64,000 nucleotides of DNA from Limnobaculum parvum (lineage in GTDB: Bacteria > Pseudomonadota > Gammaproteobacteria > Enterobacterales > Enterobacteriaceae): assembly GCF_003096015.2 (NCBI RefSeq), contig NZ_CP029185.2, positions 1,336,001-1,400,000 of the forward strand, read 5' to 3'. Below, piece after piece: positions 21,380 through 30,951 of this stretch. How positions within the stretch are numbered: position 1 is the first letter of the stretch; each line of letters opens with the position of its first letter. The notes under the pieces are model-generated. The model did not search any database and was not told where the DNA came from. It saw only the letters and a list, made by a program, of their open reading frames with translations. The position numbers were made by a program, and so were the translations under genes.

Positions 21380-22255
21380 ATGTTAATTAAGCGTTATCAC
21401 TGTGCATTGATTCTAAGCGTTTTAACACTAATGGTGTCTGGTTGCGTCGACAAAAAACAAAACGATGACGCATCTTCTGCATTTGGTCAGCCAATTGATC
21501 CCTCACAACAAAATATGTTAGGTGGTCTGCAGCAGTACCTTTCTCAAATTCAAAAGCAGGGGAATGCAGGCGATCAATTAGCGCAGCGCCGGATGGGTGA
21601 TATCCTTTTAGCGTCAGGCGAAAAAGTTAAAGGATTGGAGTGGATTAAATCCTCAGCAATCAGTGGTAATGTTGATTCTCAGCTTCAATTGGCGGATATG
21701 TACGCGAATGGCATAGATATGATGCCTGACCCTAATGAAGCGTTTATTTGGTATAAAAAAGCAGCTGAGCAGGGTAATGCGCGTGCTCAGGGGCAAGTCG
21801 CTTCGGCCTATTTGAATGGCAAGGGCGTAGAGTACAACCTTGAGCAATCCATTAATTGGGATAGTTTGGCAGCCAAGCAGGGCATTGCGAATTCTCAGAA
21901 TAATCTGGGTGCAGCTTATACTCACGGTGAAGGCGTTCCACAGGATGCTGAACAAGCAGTATACTGGTACACTAAAGCCGCTAATCAAGGCGTTACCGAA
22001 GCTCAGTTCAATTTAGCTGGTTCTTATTACTTAGGTCAGGGCATTGCAAAAGACGATCAGCAAGCTTATGCCTGGTACGCAACCGTTGCTCAATACGGTG
22101 ATAGTGATATTGCTGGTACCGCGAAGATGGTGATGGAAAAACTGACCCCAGTTCTGAGTAAAGCCGGTAAGCTGGCTTCTTCGAAGAGTCTGGCTCAGCA
22201 GTATATTTCGATGTATTCACCAACAAGAAAAAAATTAGTTTTCACCGAGTATTGA
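21380..22255 (+). CDS. Sel1-repeat lipoprotein
   Basis: A 291-residue lipoprotein precursor (signal ending MVSGC, Cys22). Residues about 60-240 carry four to five Sel1/TPR-like repeats, seen as A-x-W-Y-x-x-A-A-x-Q-G-x-x-x-A-Q in FIWYKKAAEQGNARAQ and VYWYTKAANQGVTEAQ, and degenerate as INWDSLAAKQGIANSQ and YAWYATVAQYGD. Sel1 repeats are protein-binding scaffolds. It forms an operon with the small lipoprotein upstream. Substrate or partner unknown. Confidence 0.85.
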   Translation: MLIKRYHCALILSVLTLMVSGCVDKKQNDDASSAFGQPIDPSQQNMLGGLQQYLSQIQKQGNAGDQLAQRRMGDILLASGEKVKGLEWIKSSAISGNVDSQLQLADMYANGIDMMPDPNEAFIWYKKAAEQGNARAQGQVASAYLNGKGVEYNLEQSINWDSLAAKQGIANSQNNLGAAYTHGEGVPQDAEQAVYWYTKAANQGVTEAQFNLAGSYYLGQGIAKDDQQAYAWYATVAQYGDSDIAGTAKMVMEKLTPVLSKAGKLASSKSLAQQYISMYSPTRKKLVFTEY

Positions 22256-22273
22256 TACCGTTTTCAGATAAGG

Positions 22274-22330
22274 TCGGAAAGCCTGTATTGTTATTTAATT
22301 GATAATACAAGGTTTCCGGCTTTATTGTTT
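22274..22330 (+). terminator. Probable terminator downstream of the Sel1 lipoprotein gene
   Basis: Long imperfect stem (TCGGAAAGCCTGTATT with AATACAAGGTTTCCGG) 18 bases after the stop, followed by a T-rich tail. Confidence 0.55.
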
Positions 22331-22472
22331 TTTGTTTAGTTATTATTGATAAACTATCCTTCTCCCATTTCCAACGCTTTTATCATGTATGACAGACCTC
22401 TCTCTTTTGGTATCCCTTTGGCTTTTATTATTGATAATCATTCTCTTTTGCATTATTGTTTGCATCTTTGAA

Positions 22473-22695
22473 GCAATAGGGAAGAGGCATCATTTATGAG
22501 GCAACTTATTGGCATAGCTTCTATAACTCACCGTATACTGTATTGGCTATTCAGGAGTTCAGTAAGTGACTCTATCTTGAGAAATTTAAACATATTAATA
22601 CTGACGAGACCGTGAAGACTTCATATAAAGGCTTCATGGCTATTGAACCAACAGGTACCTACTGGGTAGGTGCTGTTGTTGAAAAGAATAAATAA
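22473..22695 (+). pseudogene. Relic C-terminal coding segment upstream of the FecCD permease
   Basis: One frame reads through 22473-22695 with a single internal TGA at 22567-22569. After that stop it runs LYLEKFKHINTDETV, then KGFMAIEPTGTYWVGAVVEKNK-like residues to the TAA at 22693. It looks like the end of a protein of 65 or more residues with no start. The family is not recognised. Its place just before an ABC permease invites the idea of a lost neighbour, but nothing shows it was the binding protein. Confidence 0.35.
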
Positions 22696-22723
22696 TCTAT
22701 AAAGCAGCAATGGTTGTCATTGA

Positions 22724-23806
22724 ATGAGCATAAGTAGCAATTCGGCAGTAAAAGCTAATACCCCGGCTGAAGTGGGTGTAATGGGTCGTTATCATCGCAT
22801 TTTGCGTAAGCGCCTGATGATTTTAGCCATTGTTTTATTGGCGATTATTGGATCTCTCGTGCTTGATTTTATCATGGGGCCTTCGAGCCTTACGATTGCA
22901 GAACTGTGGAAAACATTGTTGCATCCTGAAACGGTCGACGCTGGAACCCAAGTCATCGTTTGGGATATTCGCCTGCCTTATGCCCTGATGGCAATAGTCG
23001 TAGGACTGGCTTTGGGTTTGGCGGGGGCAGAAATGCAAACCATCTTGAATAACCCACTGGCAAGCCCTTTCACTTTAGGGGTTTCTTCTGCGGCTGCTTT
23101 TGGTGCTGCGCTGGCTATCGTGTTGGGGATTGGTATCCCTGGAATTGATCCTCAATGGTTTATTTCTGCCAATGCGTTCATTTTTGCCTTACTGGCTGCA
23201 TTTATGCTGGATGCAGTAACTCGTTGGACTCAGGTTGCTACATCGGGCGTGGTGCTGTTTGGTATTGCATTGGTGTTCACCTTCAATGCACTGGTTTCCA
23301 TGATGCAGTTTATCGCTTCTGAAGATACCCTTCAGGGGTTGGTTTTCTGGACGATGGGTAGCCTAGCGCGGGCAACTTGGATTAAGTTAGGTATTCTGAT
23401 AGCGGTATTCTTGGTTCTGTTCCCGTGGTCAATGATGAATGCTTGGAAGCTAACGGCGCTAAGATTGGGTGAAGATAGGGCCATTAGTTTTGGTATCGAT
23501 GTTCGTCGCTTACGCCTGACAACGCTACTACGTATCAGTATGTTATCTGCGTTGGCGGTGGCGTTTGTTGGGCCGATAGGATTTATAGGTCTGGTTGCAC
23601 CACATATTGCTCGTCTGATTTTTGGTGAAGACCATCGTTTTTATCTACCAGCCAGTGCGTTAATTGGCGCATTGGTATTGTCGATGGCTTCTGTGGCCTC
23701 TAAAAACCTGATCCCAGGTGTCATTATTCCAGTTGGTATTGTAACGTCATTGGTTGGCGTTCCGTTCTTTCTGAGCATCATTTTGCGCCACAGAGGGCAA
23801 ATATGA
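22724..23806 (+). CDS. FecCD-family iron/siderophore ABC transporter permease
   Basis: A 360-residue inner-membrane permease of the BtuC/FecCD fold with about ten TMs. Family blocks include WDIRLPYALMAIVVGLALGLAG, MQTILNNPLASPFTLG, RLGEDRAISFGIDVRRL and the cytoplasmic coupling helix GPIGFIGLVAPHIARL. The hydrophilic N-terminus (residues 1-30) is longer than usual. It overlaps the ATPase gene by four bases (ATGA). The substrate is probably iron as a chelate, or a related cobalamin/haem ligand; sequence alone does not decide. Confidence 0.85.
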   Translation: MSISSNSAVKANTPAEVGVMGRYHRILRKRLMILAIVLLAIIGSLVLDFIMGPSSLTIAELWKTLLHPETVDAGTQVIVWDIRLPYALMAIVVGLALGLAGAEMQTILNNPLASPFTLGVSSAAAFGAALAIVLGIGIPGIDPQWFISANAFIFALLAAFMLDAVTRWTQVATSGVVLFGIALVFTFNALVSMMQFIASEDTLQGLVFWTMGSLARATWIKLGILIAVFLVLFPWSMMNAWKLTALRLGEDRAISFGIDVRRLRLTTLLRISMLSALAVAFVGPIGFIGLVAPHIARLIFGEDHRFYLPASALIGALVLSMASVASKNLIPGVIIPVGIVTSLVGVPFFLSIILRHRGQI

Positions 23807-24591
23807 TGACTGGGTTACAAGCAAATCACTTTAATGCGGGCTATCCGAGAAAAAAAATCATCACCGACCTGTCGATTCCTAGGTTATCGAGAGGGGAAAT
23901 CACTGTTCTGTTAGGACCTAACGGCAGCGGAAAATCGACGCTACTACGTTCTTTAGCCGGGTTGAATCATGCCACTGGTGAGCTATTGCTGGATGGGCAG
24001 GATTTAATGAAGCAGCCTTTTGCCCAACGGGCAAAGAGCGTGGTTTATCTGCCTCAGTCATTACCTGCCGGTGTGCATCTACATGTGCTTGAATCTATTG
24101 TGGTTGCTCAGCGAGCTTCCGGTGGTAGCCAGACTGAAAAAGGCGAAGCCGAGGTGATGGCTCTACTGCAACAACTGGGTATTTCTCATTTGGCGCTAAG
24201 CTATTTGGATCAGCTCTCAGGTGGGCAGAAGCAGTTGGTTGGATTAGCTCAGTCACTGATTCGCCAACCTTCGCTATTGCTGCTTGATGAGCCATTGAGC
24301 GCATTAGATCTTAATTATCAGTTCCACGTTATGGATTTGGTACGCAAAGAGACGATTAAACGTAATATCATCACTGTGGTGGTGGTTCATGATATTAATA
24401 TTGCTTTGCATCATGCAGATCATGTCTTGATGCTGCAAAGTGGCAAACTTATTGCTGATGGTAAGCCTGATGAAGTGATTACGCCAGAAAGTTTGGCACA
24501 AGTGTATGGCGTTCGTGGTCGTATCGAACGTTGTTCTCAAGGTCGTCCACAGGTATTAATTGATGGTTTGGTAGAACACCCAATGTCTTGA
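23803..24591 (+). CDS. Iron/siderophore ABC transporter ATPase
   Basis: A 262-residue ATPase of the FepC/BtuD type: Walker A GPNGSGKSTLL near residue 40, Q-loop YLPQSLPAGV, signature LSGGQKQLV, Walker B SLLLLDEPLSALD and H-loop VVVHDINIA. Translationally coupled to the permease. No substrate-binding protein or TonB receptor gene lies in the window next to it, so the importer must borrow one from elsewhere or be a remnant. Confidence 0.9.
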   Translation: MMTGLQANHFNAGYPRKKIITDLSIPRLSRGEITVLLGPNGSGKSTLLRSLAGLNHATGELLLDGQDLMKQPFAQRAKSVVYLPQSLPAGVHLHVLESIVVAQRASGGSQTEKGEAEVMALLQQLGISHLALSYLDQLSGGQKQLVGLAQSLIRQPSLLLLDEPLSALDLNYQFHVMDLVRKETIKRNIITVVVVHDINIALHHADHVLMLQSGKLIADGKPDEVITPESLAQVYGVRGRIERCSQGRPQVLIDGLVEHPMS

Positions 24592-24646
24592 TAGAACCCA
24601 AAATCGTGAGATTTTTCACCGCGTGTTTACCGCATTTATCGGTATG

Positions 24647-24681
24647 TTAAGGGCTATGAAATTTTCATAGCCCTTATTTTA
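24647..24681. terminator. Bidirectional terminator between the ABC ATPase gene and metG
   Basis: Stem TAAGGGCTATGAA/TTCATAGCCCTTA, with T-rich flanks on both strands, between convergent genes. Confidence 0.85.
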
Positions 24682-24700
24682 ATATGACAAGAGAACAGAA

Positions 24701-26746
24701 TTACTTAACCGACATTCCCGGTTGGGCACCGCTATCCGGCGTTAAGAGGAAGATATCATTACCACCAGGGCCTGCGGCCATTACCATGCCTTCTGATATA
24801 CCAAAACGCATTTTTCGAGGTGCAAGATTAGCTACCATCACGGTCAGGCGACCTTCAAGGGCTTTCGGGTCGGGATAGGCGCTCTTAATTCCAGAGAACA
24901 CCTGACGAATTTCACCGCCCAGATCCAGCGTTAAACGCAGCAGCTTGTCTGAACCTTCGACTTCTTCAGCTTGTTTGATCAACGCGACACGCAAATCAAC
25001 TTTAGCAAAATCATCAAAGGTAATCGTTTCAGCAATTGGGTCATCGGCTAACGGGCCCGTGGTTGCTGCTTTTGGAGCACCAGACTGCATGGCCTGTAGA
25101 TCGGCTTTAGATGACTCAACCATCGCATCAACCTTATCGCTATCGATGCGATTAAAGAGCGCTTTGAATCCGTTAACTTTATGACCTAATAACGGTTTTT
25201 CAATTTCATCCCAATGCAGTTCTTTATTTAGGAAAGCTTCTGCGCGTTCAGTCAGAGATGGCAGAACCGGCTTCAGATAGGTCATCAATATGCGGAACAT
25301 ATTGATACCCATAGAGCAAATCAGTTGCAGATCTTCATCCCGGCCTTCTTCTTTAGCCACTACCCAAGGTGCTTGTTCATCAACGTAACGGTTAGCAATA
25401 TCGGCCAGTGCCATAATTTCGCGAATCGCTTTATTGAATTCACGCTGGTCATAGTATTCAGCAATGATTTTTGCCGAATGGATAAAGGTTTTGTACAGCT
25501 CTGAATCAGCCAGTTTAGTGGATAATTGACCATCAAAACGCTTATTGATAAAACCAGCGTTACGAGATGCCAGATTCACGACTTTATTAACGATATCGGC
25601 ATTAACTCGCTGAACAAAATCTTCTAGGTTGAGATCGATATCATCAATGCGGGAAGAGAGCTTCGCCGCGTAGTAGTAACGCAGGCAGTCTGGATCCAGA
25701 TGCTTCAGATAGGTACTTGCCTGAATAAAGGTACCACGCGATTTAGACATCTTAGCACCATTAACCGTGACATAGCCGTGCACAAACAGATTGCTTGGCT
25801 TACGGAACTGACTGCCTTCCAGCATGGCTGGCCAAAACAGGCTGTGGAAGTAGACGATATCTTTACCGATAAAGTGGTAAAGCTCGGCGTCGGAACCTTC
25901 TCGCCAATATTCATCAAAATTTAAATCATCACGCTTGTTGCACAGGTTTTTAAAAGAACCCATGTAGCCAATTGGTGCATCCAGCCAAACATAGAAGTAT
26001 TTGCCAGGTGCATCCGGAATTTCAAAACCGAAATAAGGCGAATCACGGGTGATATCCCACTGTTGCAGACCGGTATCAAACCATTCTTGCATCTTGTTAG
26101 CCACTTGCTCCTGCAATGCACCTGAACGGGTCCAAGCCTGAAGCATTTCCTGAAATGCGGGCAAATCAAAGAAGAAGTGCTCGGTTTCACGCATTTCTGG
26201 TGTCGCACCGGAAACCACGGAGCGCGGGTTAATCAGCTCGGTAGGGCTGTAAGTTGCACCACAAACTTCGCAGTTATCACCGTATTGATCTGGCGCTTTA
26301 CATCTCGGGCAGGTGCCTTTGACAAAACGGTCTGGTAGAAACATTGATTTCTCAGGATCGTACAGCTGAGAAATGGTACGGTTTTTAATAAATCCGTTAG
26401 ATTTTAACCGACCATAGATAAGCTCGGATAACTCACGGTTCTCTTTACTGTGCGTTGAGTGATAGTTATCGTAACTGATAGAGAAGCCTGCGAAATCCTG
26501 CTGGTGTTCACGGCTCATCTCATCAATCATGCTCTCAGGGGTAACACCAAGCTGCTGAGCTTTCAGCATGATCGGTGTGCCGTGGGCATCATCAGCACAG
26601 ATAAAGTTAACCTGATGTCCGCGCATTCGCTGATAACGAACCCAAATATCTGCTTGAATATGCTCGAGAATATGACCGAGATGAATTGAACCGTTTGCGT
26701 ATGGTAGCGCACAGGTCACCAGTATTTTTTTCGCGACTTGAGCCAT
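24701..26746 (-). CDS. metG: Methionyl-tRNA synthetase MetG
   Basis: Class Ia synthetase charging elongator and initiator tRNA-Met. 681 residues (E. coli 677). The HIGH box reads HLGH (residues 22-25), the zinc knuckle is [17 protein letters not shown], the KMSKS loop lies at about residue 335 (GAKMSKSRG), and the C-terminal tRNA-binding/dimerisation domain starts near residue 575 ([11 protein letters not shown]). Divergent from mrp, as in other enterics. Confidence 0.98.
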   Translation of the reverse strand: MAQVAKKILVTCALPYANGSIHLGHILEHIQADIWVRYQRMRGHQVNFICADDAHGTPIMLKAQQLGVTPESMIDEMSREHQQDFAGFSISYDNYHSTHSKENRELSELIYGRLKSNGFIKNRTISQLYDPEKSMFLPDRFVKGTCPRCKAPDQYGDNCEVCGATYSPTELINPRSVVSGATPEMRETEHFFFDLPAFQEMLQAWTRSGALQEQVANKMQEWFDTGLQQWDITRDSPYFGFEIPDAPGKYFYVWLDAPIGYMGSFKNLCNKRDDLNFDEYWREGSDAELYHFIGKDIVYFHSLFWPAMLEGSQFRKPSNLFVHGYVTVNGAKMSKSRGTFIQASTYLKHLDPDCLRYYYAAKLSSRIDDIDLNLEDFVQRVNADIVNKVVNLASRNAGFINKRFDGQLSTKLADSELYKTFIHSAKIIAEYYDQREFNKAIREIMALADIANRYVDEQAPWVVAKEEGRDEDLQLICSMGINMFRILMTYLKPVLPSLTERAEAFLNKELHWDEIEKPLLGHKVNGFKALFNRIDSDKVDAMVESSKADLQAMQSGAPKAATTGPLADDPIAETITFDDFAKVDLRVALIKQAEEVEGSDKLLRLTLDLGGEIRQVFSGIKSAYPDPKALEGRLTVMVANLAPRKMRFGISEGMVMAAGPGGNDIFLLTPDSGAQPGMSVK

Positions 26747-27035
26747 AGTTAGTGTCTTATCTCTTATCTTTTGTTAAGTGGAACGAATGGGATCGTTGAT
26801 GTTAACTGATTGAATCACACTCGGCTAGGTGCTATTTCCTTCTGATGACGATAATTTTTTGGTTGAGTACAGGTATCGCTTATTTTTTAATGAAACACTT
26901 TATTGATGCGTGATGACGATAGAACAAGGTTACGTGTTTTTATTCCTCATCTGTTATGCTAATAGGCAGTATGAGTCGTCATACATGCATTGCCATGTTT
27001 GTCGTAAAACTAGCTGATAATAAAGAGGAGTAGGG

Positions 27036-28151
27036 ATGAACCAACAATCCCAAGGGCCAGTGACGCCAGAGGCGTTAAACCATCAGGTTACGGAGCTGCT
27101 CGCCACGTTTACCCATCCAACATTAAAGAAAAACGTGAGCCAGCTTAAAGCGCTTCATCACTGCACAATGTTAGATAACGTATTGCATATCGAACTGCAT
27201 ATGCCATTTGCTTGGAAGACCGGGTTTGAAGCGTTAAAAGCGGAAAAGAGTGCTGAGCTGATTAAAGCCACAGGCGCTGCTTCCGTTGAGTGGCGCTTGC
27301 ATAACAATGTTGTCACGTTGAAGCGTGCTAACGATCAGGCCGGAGTGAAAGGCGTAAAAAATATTATTGCTGTGAGTTCCGGTAAGGGTGGCGTGGGTAA
27401 ATCCAGTACTGCCGTGAATCTGGCGTTAGCGCTGGCAGCCGAAGGCGTAAAGGTTGGTATTCTCGATGCTGATATTTATGGACCTTCGATTCCAACCATG
27501 TTGGGTACGGCTCATGAGCGGCCAACCTCGCCGGATGGTGAACATATGGCACCTATCATGGCACATGGACTGGCAACCAACTCTATTGGTTATCTAGTGG
27601 AAGATGGCAACGCTATGGTATGGCGTGGGCCAATGGCCAGTAAAGCGTTGTTACAACTGCTGCAAGATACTTTATGGCCTGATTTGGACTATTTGGTCAT
27701 TGATATGCCGCCGGGAACCGGTGATATTCAACTGACTCTATCTCAGAATATTCCAGTGACGGGGGCCGTTATCGTTACGACTCCGCAGGACGTAGCATTG
27801 GTGGATGCCATGAAAGGGCTAGTGATGTTTGAGAAGGTCCACGTCCCGGTGCTAGGTATTGTTGAAAATATGAGTATTCATATTTGTAGCAATTGCGGTC
27901 ATCAGGAAGCTATTTTTGGAACCGGTGGGGCAGAAAAGCTCATTGCTAAACACGGTAGTCAACTGTTAGGCCAATTACCGCTGCATATTACTATTCGTGA
28001 AGATCTGGATCGCGGTCAACCGACAGTGATTTCAAATCCTGATAGTGAGTTCAGTGAGTTGTACCGTCAGGTTGCGGCTAAGATCGCTGCGGAGCTCTAC
28101 TGGCAGGGACATACCATCCCATCTGAAATTAATATCAGAACCATGCTGTAA
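27036..28151 (+). CDS. mrp: Iron-sulfur cluster carrier ATPase Mrp (ApbC)
   Basis: Cytoplasmic P-loop ATPase of the MinD/Mrp group that holds and transfers Fe-S clusters. 371 residues: an N-terminal MIP18-like domain (about 1-95), then the deviant Walker A SSGKGGVGKSS (residues 114-124), switch motif VIDMPPGTGD and the cluster-binding pair in HICSNCGH. E. coli Mrp is 369 residues. GAGGAG (27024-27030 region) precedes the ATG. Divergent from metG. Confidence 0.96.
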   Translation: MNQQSQGPVTPEALNHQVTELLATFTHPTLKKNVSQLKALHHCTMLDNVLHIELHMPFAWKTGFEALKAEKSAELIKATGAASVEWRLHNNVVTLKRANDQAGVKGVKNIIAVSSGKGGVGKSSTAVNLALALAAEGVKVGILDADIYGPSIPTMLGTAHERPTSPDGEHMAPIMAHGLATNSIGYLVEDGNAMVWRGPMASKALLQLLQDTLWPDLDYLVIDMPPGTGDIQLTLSQNIPVTGAVIVTTPQDVALVDAMKGLVMFEKVHVPVLGIVENMSIHICSNCGHQEAIFGTGGAEKLIAKHGSQLLGQLPLHITIREDLDRGQPTVISNPDSEFSELYRQVAAKIAAELYWQGHTIPSEINIRTML

Positions 28152-28169
28152 CTTGCCGTTTGTTTGAGA

Positions 28170-28201
28170 TATGCCAGCGTCCGCTTTGGTGCTGGCATAT
28201 G
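28170..28201 (+). terminator. Probable terminator downstream of mrp
   Basis: Perfect ten-base arms ATATGCCAGC/GCTGGCATAT, 18 bases after the mrp stop. No real T-run follows, so it may work with Rho or only as an RNA-stabilising hairpin. Confidence 0.5.
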
Positions 28202-28425
28202 CCTTCCGAAATATTTTCCGGTTTTATCTTTGCCACATGCATGGTTTCAGATACGACACATTGCCGTTATTCTTTGAATAATAAAACATCTGTTAATGGG
28301 GTCCCGCTATTATTAGAGGGATACTCTGGCAAACTGATGATAATATATCGAGATTATTGATTTTAGTTATTTGAAATCATAGCAAGTACTGAATCGAAGC
28401 AACTAAAGACAGGAGAGTTACCGCC

Positions 28426-29007
28426 ATGAGATTATGCGATCGGGATATTGAAGCCTACCTTGATAGCGGCAAGCTGAAAATGACGCCCCGTCCGCCTGTT
28501 GAGCGAATTAATGGCGCAACCGTCGATGTCCGCTTAGGTAATCAGTTTCGCGTATTTCTTGGACATACTGCGGCTTATATCGATCTGAGTGGACCAAAAG
28601 AAGACGTGTCAGCCGCCCTCGAAAAGGTCATGAGTGATGAAATCAATCTGACAGACGAACAGCCTTTTTTCCTGCATCCTGGTGAGTTAGCTTTGGCGGT
28701 TACGTTGGAGTCAGTCTCGCTTCCTGATGATATTGTTGGTTGGTTGGATGGACGCTCTTCACTGGCCCGTTTAGGCCTTATGGTCCACGTTACTGCTCAT
28801 CGAATCGATCCTGGCTGGCAGGGCAAGATTGTGTTGGAGTTTTATAATTCAGGTAAATTACCGTTAGCACTGCGTCCGGGGATGGTGATTGGTGCATTAA
28901 GTTTTGAACCTTTGAGCGGGCCAGCAGCTCGGCCTTACAACCGTCGTGAAGATGCAAAATATAAAGAGCAGCAGGGCGCCGTAGCCAGCCGCATTGATAA
29001 AGACTAA
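28426..29007 (+). CDS. dcd: dCTP deaminase Dcd
   Basis: Homotrimeric deaminase turning dCTP into dUTP, the main source of dTTP precursors in enterics. 193 residues, the E. coli length. The catalytic block reads [32 protein letters not shown] (Glu in LEFYN as general base) after the substrate loop [18 protein letters not shown] lies 11 bases upstream. In related genomes udk lies between mrp and dcd; here only 274 bases separate them and udk is absent. asmA follows. Confidence 0.97.
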   Translation: MRLCDRDIEAYLDSGKLKMTPRPPVERINGATVDVRLGNQFRVFLGHTAAYIDLSGPKEDVSAALEKVMSDEINLTDEQPFFLHPGELALAVTLESVSLPDDIVGWLDGRSSLARLGLMVHVTAHRIDPGWQGKIVLEFYNSGKLPLALRPGMVIGALSFEPLSGPAARPYNRREDAKYKEQQGAVASRIDKD

Positions 29008-29056
29008 CTGATTAATTTGATGGATTAAACGTGCTAACCGTTGGGGACAGTATTCC

Positions 29057-30925
29057 ATGAGACGATTCTTGACCACATTGGCGATCATTCTGGTGGTAGT
29101 AGTTGCCGGAATGACAGCGCTGATTCTTTTGATTAATCCGAATGATTTTCGTGATTACATGGTGAAAAACGTCGAGGATAAAACCGGCTATCAGCTAAAA
29201 ATTGAAGGTGACCTGCGTTGGCATGTCTGGCCTCAGTTAAGTATTCTGACTGGGCAAATGAGCCTGACGGCACCCGGCGCTTCTCAACCGATAATTGGTG
29301 CAGAGAATGTTCGTCTGGATGTTGAACTGTTCCCACTATTGTCTCACCAGTTAATTGTTAAGAACGTGGTTTTAAAAGGCGGCGTTATTCAATTAATTCC
29401 GGAAACTCAAAGTCAAAAATCACAGAATGCGCCGATTGCTCCGGCAGGTACTCATTCTGCTAAATCTCCCGCGGAATCAACGGCGTCAGACTGGTCTCTG
29501 GAACTGAGTAAGGTGAAAATAGCAGATAGCCTGCTGGTTTGGCAGCACAGTGAAAACGATATTATCAATATACGGGATATCAATCTGACATTGACCCGCA
29601 CCGATGCCCGTAAGGCCGATATTAGCGCGAAGGCACGTATCAATCGCGATCAGCGAGAGTTAAGCTTTTCTCTGGACGGTGGGTTAAATCTGAATCACTT
29701 TCCACAAGGCTTAGAACTCGCGGTCAACAACCTTGATTATCAGTTACAGGGTGCCGATATTCCGGTGGGCGGTATTCAGGGTAATGGTAATTTTAATCTG
29801 GCTTACCTTAGCTCACCGCAGAGTATGAAGATATCCCCGTTGGCGTTAACCTTTAATGGTAATCACGTTACTGCGGATATCTCAGCCTCACTGGATGACA
29901 CACCAGTTTATGCCTTGACGGTGAAGGCGGATACGCTGAATTTGGATCAGCTCTTCCCTCCGGCGGTGACCAACGGTAGTCGTGAAGAAGGTGAAACCGC
30001 CAGTGCCAAAGAAACGCCTGCGCCTGTTACTTCTTCTGCCAATGGATTGGTCATTCAGCCTGATTTAACCTTTCTACAATCATTTAATGCTCAACTGGAT
30101 CTCGAAATTAACAATCTGGTTTATCACGGTGTTCCAGCCAGCGCTGTCGTGATGAAGGGAAGTAATCAACAGGGGAATGCAGTGATTGATACCCTACAGG
30201 CAGTCATCGCGGGTGGTTCTGTCAAGGCCACTGGAACGATAGATGCAACCTCTGCAATGCCGAAAATTACCATCAAACCAATGGTACAGGATGTGGCACT
30301 GGGAGATTTGTTGAAAACACTGAATTATCCACAAACCTTAACTGGGGCAATGACTGCTCAGGGTACTTTCAATAACGTGAATAGCAATATCAACGATTTT
30401 GAAAAAGGTTGGCAAGGATATGCACATGTCAATATTAATCAGGCGCGCCTGCATGGATTAAATATTCAACAGTTAATTCAACAAGCTGCTTCCCGTAGCA
30501 ATAGCGATGTGAAGGGTATGGAACATTATGAGCGTTATACTGAAGTGAAAAATCTGGTGGTTGATACGGTCTTCAATCAGGGACAACTTAAAGTGACGCG
30601 GATGAATGGCGCGTCAGAGTTCCTGACAGTAGCGGGAACGGGAATATTGAATCTGCCGGATCAATCCTGCGATATGAGATTAAATATCAATGTAATGCAA
30701 GGCTGGCAGGGCAAATCTGAAATTGTCTCACTGCTGCAAAAGAGTGTTATTCCTTTACGCATTTATGGACCTTGGAACAAGCTGAACTATCAGTTGAACG
30801 TAGAACAAATTCTGAAAGATCAACTGAAAGGGGAAGTGGGTAAAGCTATCGATAAGTGGATGGATAAGAATAAAGATAAGCAAGAGAGCAAAGACCTTCA
30901 GAAGCTGTTAGACAAAGTAAGATAA
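29057..30925 (+). CDS. asmA: AsmA, outer-membrane assembly/phospholipid-transport protein
   Basis: Inner-membrane-anchored periplasmic protein of the AsmA-like family, linked to outer-membrane protein assembly and, with relatives TamB and YhdP, to phospholipid movement to the outer membrane. 622 residues (E. coli 617): one N-terminal TM (TTLAIILVVVVAGMTALILL), the DFRDYMVKNVEDKTGYQL chorein-like start, a Ser/Ala-rich variable stretch near 120-140 and the conserved C-terminal AsmA domain (about 380-600). A Lys/Asp-rich tail ends it. Its downstream terminator is split by an IS. Confidence 0.95.
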   Translation: MRRFLTTLAIILVVVVAGMTALILLINPNDFRDYMVKNVEDKTGYQLKIEGDLRWHVWPQLSILTGQMSLTAPGASQPIIGAENVRLDVELFPLLSHQLIVKNVVLKGGVIQLIPETQSQKSQNAPIAPAGTHSAKSPAESTASDWSLELSKVKIADSLLVWQHSENDIINIRDINLTLTRTDARKADISAKARINRDQRELSFSLDGGLNLNHFPQGLELAVNNLDYQLQGADIPVGGIQGNGNFNLAYLSSPQSMKISPLALTFNGNHVTADISASLDDTPVYALTVKADTLNLDQLFPPAVTNGSREEGETASAKETPAPVTSSANGLVIQPDLTFLQSFNAQLDLEINNLVYHGVPASAVVMKGSNQQGNAVIDTLQAVIAGGSVKATGTIDATSAMPKITIKPMVQDVALGDLLKTLNYPQTLTGAMTAQGTFNNVNSNINDFEKGWQGYAHVNINQARLHGLNIQQLIQQAASRSNSDVKGMEHYERYTEVKNLVVDTVFNQGQLKVTRMNGASEFLTVAGTGILNLPDQSCDMRLNINVMQGWQGKSEIVSLLQKSVIPLRIYGPWNKLNYQLNVEQILKDQLKGEVGKAIDKWMDKNKDKQESKDLQKLLDKVR

Positions 30926-30936
30926 GGATGAAAAAA

Positions 30937-30951
30937 GAAGGCGCATATGCG
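30937..30951 (+). terminator. Left half of the asmA terminator, split by an IS
   Basis: The left arm AGAAGGCGCAT... stops at the IS left end, and the matching right arm ATGCGCCTTCTT lies at 32268-32280. Joined, they give a strong hairpin (GAAGGCGC/GCGCCTTC) with T-rich flanks, most simply the former asmA/yegH bidirectional terminator. Confidence 0.6.
30942..30951. repeat. Target-site duplication, left copy
   Basis: The 10-base sequence CGCATATGCG abuts the left IS end and recurs at 32264-32273. It is itself a perfect palindrome, the core of the hairpin into which the IS inserted. Confidence 0.85.

Noticed and set aside
28160..28360. 66-codon open frame between mrp and dcd
   Set aside because: It starts at the terminator-like hairpin of mrp, has no ribosome site, and its Cys/Trp-rich product resembles no protein I know.
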